64,000 nt of DNA from Cephalotus follicularis (taxonomy: Eukaryota; Streptophyta; Magnoliopsida; Oxalidales; Cephalotaceae), in the NCBI GenBank assembly GCA_001972305.1, contig BDDD01000432.1, positions 204,530-268,529 of the forward strand. Reading direction: 5' to 3'. Under the pieces are notes generated by a model. That model worked only from the letters and a program-made list of their open reading frames with translations, did not search any database and was not told the DNA's origin. Shown in pieces: positions 1 to 10,776 of the stretch. Every line of letters starts with the position of its first letter. Within the stretch, counting starts at the first letter, position 1. Made by a program: the position numbers and the translations under genes.

Positions 1-1176
1 TCGTGGAGATTTCAGAAAGCTCAAGAGCATAACAATTGGTTGAGAATTGAATCCTCTATGAATTTTTGAAAGTGGCTGGTCCCATAAGAAAATAGAGAAT
101 GAGCAGTAAAAGGAATCATTGATTTTCACCAATAATTTGTCATAATTTCGGGATACATAAAACATAACAGTTAAAGAGAACATATTCAGGTTTCCAAAAC
201 ATCCAGCCATTTAATTTTTAATCAGGAAACGAATAAGATGTGATTTAAAGAAGTTGCTGCATAATTCATGAATAAAACAGTACCCAAACAGCAGTTTTAA
301 AACATAAAGTTTCATCAAGAAAAAGATAGAATCTTGAAACATTCAAAGAATAACAGTTGAAGAGGACATTCTAAAGTTTCTAGAACATCCAACCATTCAA
401 AAATCCATCAAGAATTGAACAAGTTATCAATAAAAGAATCTGCTGTAAAATGGAGAACAAAACAGGGGAAGCTTTGACATGAATGGGTATAGAATTTCCT
501 TACTTTTGCTCTAGAATTCCTTTCTCTTTTGCTCTCCACGAATTCTTCACTTCACTATCAGCAGGAATACTCTCTTTCTCAGCCCAAATTGACTGACTTC
601 AAGCTTCTTTGCCATTAAATAGAAGGATGGCTTATGGGGTAAGTTTCTTCCCCCCTCTCACACACTTAATTCTCTCTCTTGGCAGCCCATGTGACAAAAT
701 TTATCCAATCCAAGTGTTGACACTTGTTACATCCCCAGATAACACCTTATAGTATCTTCCCCTGGCCTGCCACGTGTCCAAAATTTAAGAATTTTACTCA
801 CAAAATGCCAAAAAGTCAGATTTTGTGTTTTGTCTGTAGCTCAAAGCGTCGACCTTTTCCTTCTAAGCGTCGGCGCCTAAGGGTTTTACCTGAGTTTTTC
901 ACCTCTATCCCGACTAAAGCGCTGACGCTTTATTACAAAGCGTCGACGATTTTACTCTTCGTCCAGGTCAACCTCAACACTTTATCTCGAAGCGTCGACT
1001 TTTACATTCTAAGCGTCGACCGTTACTACCAAAGCGTCGACGCTTTAAGTGGGACGTGTCTATGGTATACTCCCGTGCCAGGGTCATACTACGGGTCCCT
1101 TAAACTATTTGCCAATTTACACAATAGAAATAATTTTTCATAATTAATATCTTACATAGAAAATTGGGTCATTACA
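1..1176 (-). repeat. LTR fragment (LTR1), minus orientation, runs off left edge
   Basis: This looks like an LTR read on the minus strand. Its right edge ends GGGTCATTACA at 1176, so the reverse complement starts TGTAATGACCC, a normal plant gypsy LTR start. On the minus strand there is a motif cluster (849-1045), an A/T-rich TATA-like stretch near 610-620, and a GTAAGG splice-donor-like site near 500, the same order seen in the better LTRs of this window. No target duplication could be matched because the left part lies outside the window. A second edge-like sequence, TGTTACATCCCC at 725, could mark another boundary. No coding sequence is recognised here. Confidence 0.4.
849..1045. repeat. cluster of seven AAGCGTCGAC-type motifs
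   Basis: Seven irregularly spaced copies or variants of AAGCGTCGACG(CTT) are visible, some in palindromic form (AAGCGTCGACGCTT). The gaps between copies are unrelated sequence. The cluster lies roughly 130-330 bp inside the minus-oriented LTR start, the same slot used in LTRs D, E, H and I. Confidence 0.75.
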
Positions 1177-1183
1177 ACGGATG

Positions 1184-3086
1184 TGTCACGTCCCCGTGCC
1201 AGGCCTACGACGTGCCTATGGTACGCCCCATAGGTGGGTACAATACTCAGTATTTATTTCAAAAATAATTGATTTAACAAAATCAATTCAAAATCACAAA
1301 AAATATGTTTCCTCACAACATATTCAGAAAACCTCTCACAACGGTATAATAACATATCGTATCATAACATATCATTTAATTTCATATCGTATGGATAAAG
1401 TCAGAATCATAAACCAACTTTAAATTCGAAACATGTGAAGTCATAAAACATTCTCAATTTCATAAATGAATAACCTTAGTAAAACAGTTTTCAGTTCGAA
1501 TATCAGATGGCCAAGGAACAGAAAATCCGTGCGCTCACAAAATACTTACGAATAGACAATTTAAACGGAATCCACTTGAAGCACAACAATCTATAAAGGC
1601 ATTCAAAATCATATGTGTAAGAGTCTAAGACACATCAGAAGCATTAAACAGACTCTTAACAGTGGTTGGAAAAGACTCGGATCGATTCGAGGATCAAACG
1701 AATTAAAACAGTTGAAAACAGTACATTTCTGGGCAAAACAGTCGACTAAAATAGGGCTCCAGTCGACTGGGGAAGCAAGATAGCTGACTATTCAAAAGAT
1801 CCAGTCAACTACTCAAATAAAAGTGCAGGCAGTCGATTGTGTTCATCCCTCCAGTAGACTACACAACCAAGGCAGTCGACTGCATTCATCTGGCAGTCGG
1901 CTACTCATCCATTCCAGCCGACTGTCCAAAGAGACAGCCGACTGTTCTGGGCGACAGAACAGTTGGAACTTGACAATTCAATGCATAAAAGAGTTTAAAC
2001 AATTATAAAATTAAACTAATGGTATGTGGTCATAAATATATGACATAATATGACTTGTGGGTGACATAGAAACACATAATGCACAAGAAAACGACCTGAC
2101 AGTGGGTTAACTTACAAAAGGAAGCAAGGAAGCAATGCATATTTATGCCCAGATTCTGTCCTTTATCAGTTTTAGATGTTATAAAAACCAGTTTATGGCA
2201 CATCTATATGTATAAAACGTGTTGACAGCCATATTAACACAATTACAACATGTATAGGCAGGAATCAAGACCCATAGGACATAAAGAGCATAAAAACTCA
2301 ATTTATGACATTAAAACAAAACTATCATTAGAGGAGACGAATTAACTGACCTGTAATGATTCCCAGATCACAAAAACAATAGAAGGAACACTAACACACA
2401 CTCACAATTCGGCTGTGAACAAAATCAGAGGAAGAAGAATACAAAACCAGAACATGCTTAGACATGCATAACAAACTAAGTGAATTCAACCCAAAAGAAA
2501 CAACTAAAGGATCGAATTTACCTCTTCTGACTTGAGGAAACGTTCACACAGCAGTTACACAGACACCACAAGAAGGATTCGGTAGTGACATAACAAGGAA
2601 GAGGAGGTAACATATAAATGGCAATGTCATTCTTCAAAGGGAAAAAGGAGACAAAAATCGTCAATAAAAGGAAGAAAGGAGGATTTGTGGGAAACAAGAA
2701 TGGAAATAATGGATTGAAAACGAGTGGAATTGATGGTGGAGGGGGTGACTTCGGGTGAAGGAGGGAAAGGAATAGGAAATAAGAAGAAAAATAGGAAAAA
2801 GAAGAAAAGGAAAATAAAATAAAAGGAAAATAAGAAATAATTAAAAATAATGAATTAAAAAGGATTTATAAAGTAAAAATAAATTGTTTTAGTGAAATAA
2901 ATTTTCATAAAATAAGCCCAAACCCAACATAGCATTTCATACCCATAATTGGACTGGTATCAGTCAGCCCAAATCACATAAACCCAAATCATAGGGAAAC
3001 CAGAATTTTAAAATTAAACAAAACTAAAAGCCCAAAAACACATATAAAATCCGTAAAATATATTTACGAACGAGCAGGGTATTACA
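1184..3086 (-). repeat. probable LTR (LTR2), minus orientation
   Basis: The segment starts TGTCACGTCCCC and ends GGTATTACA, so on the minus strand it has the TGTAATACC...GTGACA ends typical of the gypsy LTRs here. On the minus strand it carries a TATATG box near 2606-2622, a GAGGTAAAT splice-donor-like site near 2520 and, further in, the motif cluster at 1738-1960. The flanks (GGATG on the left, CACGT on the right) do not match, so this is either half of a larger element or a rearranged copy. No open reading frame of recognisable origin is present. Confidence 0.4.
1738..1960. repeat. cluster of CAGTCGACTG-type motifs
   Basis: About ten variants of CAGTCGACTG (CAGTCGATTG, CAGTCGGCTA, CAGCCGACTG and others) lie at irregular spacing in LTR2, in the distal slot some 1.1-1.35 kb from the minus-oriented LTR start. 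Confidence 0.75.
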
Positions 3087-3129
3087 CACGTGGCCTTCCA
3101 CAATTTTCGTTGAGTAGTGTTCCTGGGTT

Positions 3130-3437
3130 GTTGGTTTGTCATGCCCTAGCTGAGGCTGATGACTTGGGGACATTATGTCAACGTCGGTGTTTGGCACTGC
3201 AAAGGGTGGCTATGTTTTAGCACTTGGACACGCCTACGTGTGTGTGTTAAAACTAGTACATTCCAATGAAAATTGTGGGTACTTGACTTATTAAGATACT
3301 GATGGTTTGTCATACCCTAGCTGAGGCTATATTGAATCTAAGGCCGAATACTCTGATTGGATCTTGTATTGGATACAAATTGGCAAGAAAGCCTACCCAT
3401 TGGATATATTACGGTTTGTCATGACCTAGCAGAGGCT
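3130..3437 (+). repeat. three diverged copies of a ~25-bp direct repeat in the copia leader
   Basis: The phrase GGTTTGTCATGCCCTAG followed by CTGAGGCT occurs at about 3134, 3304 and 3412 with one to three substitutions, separated by about 170 and 108 bp. It sits in the 540 bp between LTR2 and the copia gag ATG (3087-3626), which I read as an untranslated leader. No primer-binding site of the TGGTATCAGAGC type was found in this leader, so the 5' LTR junction of the copia element appears to be missing. Confidence 0.6.
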
Positions 3438-3626
3438 ATAATATGATTGCGATGGATTCCAATCCCCACTAGGAAGTTGGACTTCTCGAATTCCATATGG
3501 GGGTACGGAATACGATTAGAATAGTAGGAGGTACCAAAAGCACTAAAGACCGAGTGTTATGGTTGTCATATATTAAAATGGAGTAGATGCTGACTCAACT
3601 TATATTTCCTTATCTAGGTTGCTAGT

Positions 3627-6600
3627 ATGGCTTTACAATCTGCTATGTCCCGCATTCTAGAAACAAACAAAATTGAGGGGCCCAACTTCATCGATTGGCA
3701 ACGTAACCTCAAATTCATCCTAACGGCCAGTAAATTGGCGTATATGATGAAATGGGGCCCTCCATCACTAGGTGATGATCCTACGCCTGATGAGTGAGAT
3801 CGTCTGGCCATATGGCTAGAGGACGATGAGCATGCTCGGTGTATCGCCCTTTTGGGGATGACACCGGAGCTGTAACGCAAGTATGAGAAGATTGAGACCT
3901 TATCCGCTATACTTCATGATCTCGAGGAGATGTATGGGGCCGTGTCTAGGACTCGGAGGCTTAATCTCTCACGCAAACTCTTCGAGGCACAGATGCCAGA
4001 GGGAGCTTCGGTCCACGCTCATGGACTGGAGATGATAAACATGATTGAGCAGCTTACTCAATTAGGGTTTGTCATGGATCACGATCTACAGATAGATCTT
4101 ATTCTTACATCCCTCCCTGGATCGTTCTCACAGTTTGTGGAGTATTTTCACTTGATCGAAATAGAAGTAACTCTTTCTGAGTTGGTTTCTATGTTGAGAA
4201 CGGCAGAGGCCAATCTTGACTCTACGATGTTAGAGATCCCAGCCCAGGAGGGCAAGCTTGGAGCTAGTGGGAGTGTTTCCAAGAATCGTATGAAGCAGCT
4301 GGAGGCTGAGGGTGCTTGTTTTCAGTGTGGTAAGACCGGACACTGGAAAAAGGATTGTCGAGTTACTGGTGCTGGAGTCTCTTCTGATGTTTTGCATGGT
4401 GCAAGTACATCAGGTATGTTCATGATTGAACTAAATCTAGCTTTGAATAGTAGTTCTTCATGGGTATTGGATACTGGATGTGGAACTAACCTTTGCAATT
4501 CGTTGCAGGGACTAAGAAAAGTTAGAAAGCTTAGAGCTGGAGACTTGGACTTACGACTTGGGGATGGATCTAGGATCATCGCTGAAGCTGTAGGGATTTA
4601 TGATATTACTTTATGTAATGGTAATGTATTGACACTTGATCCATGTTATTTCATTTCAAACGTTGTAAGGTATATTATAAGTGTTTCATACTTATGTAAT
4701 TAGGGCTTAGAGCTCAGATTCCAAGACATTCAATGTTTTGTTTATTCTGACAATGTTTGTGTCGATAATGGTTTTATCAACAATGGATTATTTGTCTTAA
4801 ATACTGCACAATCCAAAGTCCTATCCACAGAGCAAAGTAATAAGAAAAGACAAACAGAAACTGAGTTAAATAAAACGTATACCTGGCATTGTAGACTTGG
4901 TCATCTAAGTGATGCTAGACTATCACAGTTGGTTAAGGATGATCTCCTTGATATCCAGGACTTAGAGTCCTATCCAACTTGTGAATCCTGTTTATTGGGA
5001 AAGATGACCAAATCACCCTTCTCTGGTCAAGGAGAAAGGGTTATGGACTTACTGGGTTTAGTCCATACTAACGTATGTGGTCCTATGTCAGTCAGTGCGC
5101 GAGGTGGTTATATCTACTTCATAACCTTTACCGACGACTTATCTAGGTATGGTTATGTGTATCTGATGAAACACAAGTCAGAATCCTTTGAGAAATTTAA
5201 GGAGTTCAGACTTGAAGTAGAAAAACAAACGGCTAAATCCATTAAAATAGTTCGGTCGGACCGAGGTGGAGAATACCTGTGAGATGACTTCCTAGGTTAT
5301 CTTAGAGATAACGGAATTCTATCTCAGTGGACTCCTCCTGGAACACCACATCATAATGGTGTGTCCAAAAGGAGGAATCGGACTTTGTTAGACATGGTTC
5401 GATCGATGATGTCTTTTGCTGACCTTACTACCTATATCCGGGGTTATGCCCTAGATACAGCTGCTTATATCTTGAATCAGATTCCTTCAAAATCTGTGCC
5501 TTCTACTCCATTCCAGGTATGGTCAGGGAGGAAACCCATCCTGAACCATTTGAAGGTTTGGGGCTGTCCTGCTTATGTCACGAGGCTTGACGCAGATAAG
5601 CTGGAAGCGCGGTCGAACCGTTGTAGGTTTGTGGGGTATCCTAAAGAGACTAAAGGATACTATTTCTACCACCCTAGCGAACAAAAGATATTTGTTTCGC
5701 GAAATGCTGTGTTCCTAGAGAAGGAATACCTTCTTGAAGGAAACTGTGGGAGCAAGGTGGAACTCAAGGAGTTGCCACAGGTAGAAACCACACAGGAGAT
5801 GGAGGAGTTGGAGGTTAGACCTTCAACAGACACAGTTGAGATTGGATCTCAGGCTGAGAATGGTTCTTAGTTAGGCAGAGCTCCTTTTAGGAGATAAGGC
5901 AGAATTCCATTAGCACCTGAGAGGTATGGTTTCCTCATTGATGGTACTCTTGAGATAAACTTCATTGAAGATGATGAGCCTGCCAGCTACTTAGAGGCAG
6001 TGCAAAGCACTGAATCTGAAGCATGGCTAGGAGCCATGAAATCAGAGATGGATTCCATGTACTCCAACCAAGTGTGGAATTTGGTTGAAGCACCCGAAGG
6101 CATAGTGCCTATTGGCTACAAATGGATCTTCAAGAAGAAGATGAATACAGATGGAAAAATCGAGACTTATAAAGCTCGATTAGTGGCAAAAGGGTATAGG
6201 CAACGACATGGAGTCGACTATACTGAGACTTTCTCACCTGTCACCATGTTTAAATCCATTAGGATTTTGCTTGCTATTGCTGCTCATTATGATTATGAGA
6301 TATGGCAAATGGATGTCAAGACGGCATTCTTAAATGGGCGTCTTGAAGAGGATATTTATACGTCCCAACCCGAGGGGTTTACATCTTCCGAGCACCCGCA
6401 CATGGTGTGCAAACTCGAACGGTCCATCTATGGACTAAAGCAAGCATCTCGTAGCTAGAATCTACGTTTTGATGAAGCAGTCAAAGCTTTTGACTTCGTT
6501 AAAAATGTAGATGAGCCATGTGTTTATCGAAAGCAAGAGGGTCCTAGTATCACTTTCTTAGTGCTATATGAAGATAACATCCTACTCATTGGTAATGATG

Positions 6601-7304
6601 TAGGGATGTTGAAGTCTGTAAAGATATGGCTAACTAAGAATTTTTCCATGAAAGATTTGGGAGAATCCACCTATATACTGGGTATTAGGATCTTCGGGGA
6701 TAGATCCAATAGGTTTCTTGGGCTTTCCCAAAGCCAGTACATCAGCAAGGTACTGCAGAGGTTTAGCATGGAGAATTCCAAGAGAGGCCTATTGCCAATA
6801 GGTGAAGGAATTCATCTTTCTCTAAAGATTTCTCCTCAGACATCTGAAGAGAGAGCACGCATGAGTCGGATACCTTATGCTTCGGCAGTAGGGTCGAACA
6901 TGTATGCCATGTTATGTACTAGGCCTGATGTCGCACTTGTCCTGGGTATGGCAAGTCATTTTCAGTCTGATCCTGGTGAGAAGCACTGGGAAGTGGTCAA
7001 GGGAATCCTGAAGTGCCTTAGGAGGACTCAGGATTTGTTCTTGATATATGGAAAAGATAGTGATCTGAAATTGGAGGGCTTTACAGACTCCAGTTTTGAT
7101 AGTGATCCTAATGATCACAAATCTGTTTCTGGGTACGTGTTTGTACTTGATGGTGGAGCTGTGAGCTGGTGCAGTTCTAAGCAAGGGACTATTGTAGATT
7201 CTACCACAGAAGCCGAGTACATAGCAGCCTCAGATGCCGCCAAGGAGGGTGTTTGGATGCAGACGACACAAGAGGAGACTCCTCTGGGAGAGTTCGACAT
7301 ATAG
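3627..7304 (+). pseudogene. Ty1/copia gag-pol polyprotein, inactivated by stops
   Basis: This is the polyprotein of a Ty1/copia retrotransposon. Every recognisable segment from the ATG at 3627 to the stop at 7302-7304 lies in one frame, so damage is by nonsense and missense changes, not frameshifts. Order: Gag (stops near 3795 and around 3870), zinc knuckle CFQCGKTGHWKKDC near 4317, protease DTGCGTN near 4470, GAG-pre-integrase HCRLGH near 4890, integrase core (TDDLSRYG and RSDRGGEYL near 5130-5280), RT from about 6080 and RNase H ending near 7250. Several catalytic residues are lost: the integrase Glu position reads NGVSKRRNRT (Lys), and the RT YVDD box reads YEDN near 6566. Stops also occur at 5281, 5868 and 6456. 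The C-terminus diverges soon after the DSTTEAEY motif, so the end of RNase H is missing. It is dead as a mobile element; lineage within copia not assigned. Confidence 0.9.
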
Positions 7305-7471
7305 AGGGGATGGTTATTAGAGAGCCTAGTTTACTATCGCGGCGAGCTACACAAACCTAGCGACCACTCTGGCGCCAAGGAACCGAACACGATGTCGGGG
7401 TAATAATAGTGTCATATAGTGTTGACCTGATTATTACCTACCTTGTTGAGGATCAAGTCATTACTTGAACG

Positions 7472-7496
7472 NNNNNNNNNNNNNNNNNNNNNNNNN
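7472..7496. other. assembly gap (25 N)
   Basis: A run of 25 undetermined bases between the copia 3' region and the rest of its presumed LTR. Confidence 0.99.
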
Positions 7497-7876
7497 GAAC
7501 CGACGACTTAGAAAATCTGGGTTTATGAGGTGTGGGAAAATTAATTAGATTAATTGTCCATCTGGATAATATTAGATATTATTTTGAGAGCATTTAAATG
7601 GTCTGGGATCATTTAGAATGGCTAAACCGAACCCTAGGGGTATTTCGGTAATTTATGAACACCTCTCGTTTTAACCAAGATTTTAAAGGGTCCCTGCCTT
7701 ATAATGATTGGATCTTGAATATGTTGGACATATTAATTCTTGGTGTACAATATCGGTTGTGTGGATTTTGCATTTTGTGGAAACACATATGCTTGATCTT
7801 ACTTAACCAATATTGGAAGAGTAGATGAGAACACTAAAAGATTTAGAATCTTAATGCTTCACTGGCCAGACAAAGG

Positions 7877-8010
7877 AGTCGATGTCTTTTAGAAAGACGT
7901 CAATGCCTAATTCTTTTAAGAGACGTCGATGTCTTTTAGAAAGCGTCGATGTGTTTAGTGCCACATTGCATGGGTGTCGATGTTCTTTGGAAGGCGTCGA
8001 CGTCTTTGAG
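7877..8010. repeat. cluster of GACGTCGATGTC-type motifs
   Basis: Six copies or variants of RAGRCGTCGATGTCTTT within the presumed copia LTR. The flavour is the same as in the SIRE-like and A/B gypsy LTRs, although the element belongs to a different superfamily from A/B. Confidence 0.7.
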
Positions 8011-9533
8011 CAGAACGTGCAACCTGTGCACGAGCTCACTTTGAGGGCACGATTTCTCTCTCATATCCAGCATCCACCTCCTGTTCTTGCATGTTTTAGA
8101 AACGTGGGAATCATGGCTTCGGACTCCCAGGGAGTGAAGGCGATGATCCTAAGTGAATGGGAGATTGGGAGAGAGAAAAGGAGGCTAGTAATAGGCATTT
8201 TCTTCAGAAAAGGAAGAGTGAGAAGAAAAAGTTGGGATTTTCGCTGGGCAAGAGAGCTCGAATTTTCTTCTCTGCAGTGTGTGTTCACTTCATCTCATAC
8301 ACACCAAGCAAGAGCTTATCTAGGGTGGATTGATTATTGACTTCATTGGTCAAAATCAATACACCTTTTCTAATCTAAGTGAGAGAGAGAAAGAGTTCAT
8401 GCACTTTATCATTACTGGTTGGATTGCTTGTTGTTCCTGAGACTTGGAGAACATCAAAGAGGAATCTACTCTAGCTTGTAGCGGAAAAGAAAGAAGGAGC
8501 CTTCACCCGCTGGTATAATTCTTGGTCCTACTTCCTTTTGCCATGCTTGTGTGTCACCATTGTTTGTAATGGTGACACCAATTCAATTCTGTTGATGTTG
8601 TGGTGATCCATGTGGTCTGTGGACATGCCATAATGGATTGGTTTTATTTTATTGGGTGTTCTTCCGCTGCCATGATTGTATGTTTTGTTTTATTCTACAC
8701 CCTTTGCACCATTGTCCATTTTGGCTACGGATTCGGTTGATCCGTTTCCAACAAGTAGGGGGTTAGCCTTTGTCCTCACTCGGCTAAATCATAAGTGTAA
8801 TTTAGGGTCAATGATAATGAATGTCATGTAATGAATGCATCCATTATGCAATATATAGTATATCACAATACAAATATATATGTATACATATATGTATCTA
8901 TGCCAATAGGTACAACGATGCCAAGTGGCTACAACCATCAAATCATCAATCATGTCTCAAAGGACAAATCAAATCGAATCAAATCGGTATGAAGAGCGCC
9001 GCCATCTCCTAGCCCCGACGTCGTACTCTTACTCCGGCCCCGACTCCCGGGTCATGAAGGAAGGCAACAAATCAAATTCATGATGCTCGCACTCTGTGTT
9101 CAACAATCATGGTAACCTGTGTTACTTGCACTATGTGTCTAGTAACATTGTATTTGGGCATCCCTAGCCATCTCCTGGCATCTAGGAGAACATCCCACCA
9201 CCAGCCATCGGTGACACTCTGTCACCCCAGCCAGTACGGCATCAATCACAATCAACAAATCAATCAAATCTAATCGTTTCCAAGTAATTATAAAATACTT
9301 GAAACAATACATTTATTTTAAAATTTATTGCATCTTTGAAACCATGTTTCAATCTATTGAAAACGTACATTTATCAAAATATACATTTTCATATCAAATA
9401 ATGATTTGTATAAAATCATGTACACATTTCTAAAATGAATAAAGCACTTGAGAATCATTCGCATTTCAATCATCATTTCATTTCATATCAAAATGCGATG
9501 CAAACGTATGCTCAAAATGCAAGTCAGTCCCTC

Positions 9534-10005
9534 AACAGTCGGCTGCCCCTTCGTGGCAGTCGGCTGTTTCCTCATGATAGTCAGCTGTTTCCTCTAAACA
9601 GTCGGCTGTCCCAAATTTTGTAGTCAGTTGCCTCCCTCAACAGTCGGTTGTCTCGTGTTTGACAGTCGGCTGCTCGCATAACAGTCGGCTGTCTCCTTAA
9701 GACAGTCGGCTATTTCATGAACAGTACGTACCTTCTACATCGCCACTCAACCCAGCATTGCCATCTCAGTGAATCTGGGTAAAGAGACATGTGGATAGTT
9801 GACTGTCATCCCAAACAGTCGGTTGTGCCATCAACCAGTCGGCTACATTCTCTTGGCAGTCGGCTGATCATACAGCAGGAGAAAACCTACGTTAAAACGC
9901 ATGAATAGTCGACTGGCTCCTTAGCACAGTCGTCTGTTCGGATTGAACAGTTGACTAGTAGCCTTGAATAGTCGGCTGTCCTCTTTGGACAGTCTACTTG
10001 TCCTA
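9534..10005. repeat. distal cluster of about 18 CAGTCGGCTG motifs
   Basis: The densest motif cluster of the window: about 18 copies of CAGTCGGCTG and close variants (CAGTCGACTG, CAGTTGACTA, CAGTCGTCTG), typically 15-25 bp apart and separated by short T/C-rich words such as TTTCCTC or TCTCC. Confidence 0.8.
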
Positions 10006-10545
10006 CGCACAGTGCACAAAATCAACAGAAATTACATGCAATCTTCAATCCAAATCCAAACACCACAGAGCATTTAACATCATCAACACATTTCATGCTC
10101 ATATCACAGTCCATTGCATGCATTTCATTCATAAACGTCCATTATAGCGGAACTTAAATTACAATTATGAAATTTCCCCTACCTTTGAACACCAAGTTAG
10201 GAGTTGCAATCCACATTTTTAAGTTCCAAATCTGAAGCATTCAAAGCTTCCAAATCCATCCAACGACTCCAGCAGGTTTGGTTCTTGCCACTGGTTCGAG
10301 TCTCCAAGACCTCAGCTCAAAACAAAGCACCTTGGATCAACAACACACACACTTTCTGCTCTTTCTCTCCACTCTTTTGTTCTCTCTTTTCCTCTCTATG
10401 AAAATGGTGAAGATTGGAGGAGGAAAAACGTGTTTTTATGGAGAAAACACATCTCTCTTTCTTCTGCCGATATAAATCCAAAACACCCACTTTTTGTCAC
10501 GCCAGGCCTGGCAGCACATTATGCTGTCTGAAGCCTGGCAGTCAA

Positions 10546-10665
10546 CTGCCCCAACTTGGCAGTCGGCTGTCTCTATTAACAGTTTTCAGCTGGACGTTCC
10601 TCACAGCAGCTGGCTGGTTCCTTCCCTTAGGGTCTAGTCGGCTGCCTCCTTATAGCAGTTGGCTG
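10546..10665. repeat. proximal cluster of CAGTCGGCTG motifs in LTR E
   Basis: Four to five variants (CAGTCAACTG, CAGTCGGCTG, TAGTCGGCTG, CAGTTGGCTG) lie 110-230 bp from the minus-oriented LTR start. This gives LTR E the same two-cluster layout as LTRs D, H and I. Confidence 0.65.
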
Positions 10666-10776
10666 CCCGCCTGTTTTCAACACACAAAAGAGGAAGATCA
10701 CGGTTCTCATTAATTCAAAGCGTAAATTACATTGGAAATACAATATTACACTTTAATGAAAATCTTGGGCATTATA

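Larger units (their letters stand above)
7410..8753 (+). repeat. probable 3' LTR of the copia element (tentative)
   Basis: After the pol stop there is a short 3' region containing a purine-rich stretch (GTCGGGGTAATAATAG, about 7395-7409), followed by TGTCATATAG at 7410. The segment up to TTTCCAACA at 8753 is noncoding and LTR-like: a TATAATG box near 7700, a motif cluster at 7877-8010, then a GAGAGAGA-rich stretch. A 25-base assembly gap lies inside. No matching 5' copy is in the window, so the edges are inferred from TG...CA ends only. It could instead be a separate solo LTR. Confidence 0.35.
8754..10776 (-). repeat. LTR 'E', minus orientation, truncated at its 3' end
   Basis: Read on the minus strand, the LTR starts near 10776 (TATAATGCCC, with the usual TG degraded to TA). 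It continues through a proximal motif cluster, a TATATC box near 10470, an AAAG|GTAGGGG donor-like site near 10180, a distal motif cluster, and stops at 8754 inside the conserved branchpoint/acceptor box shared with LTRs A, B and I. The last few hundred bases expected of such LTRs are missing, and 8754 directly abuts the copia LTR end. No target duplication could be seen. Confidence 0.6.

Noticed and set aside
724..1143. 139-residue open frame on the plus strand
   Set aside because: It lies in an LTR motif cluster, has no similarity I can recognise and no conserved counterpart in the other LTRs.
8757..8790. The GTCCTCACTCGGCTAA box as part of a cellular gene or a tRNA-like promoter
   Set aside because: It always occurs at the same place near the U5 end of LTRs and lacks A-box/B-box spacing; LTR function is the simpler reading.
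9534..10005. Regular short palindromic repeats resembling a CRISPR array
   Set aside because: Units are only about 10 bp, diverged and irregularly spaced, spacers are short C/T words, and the context is a plant LTR with no cas genes.
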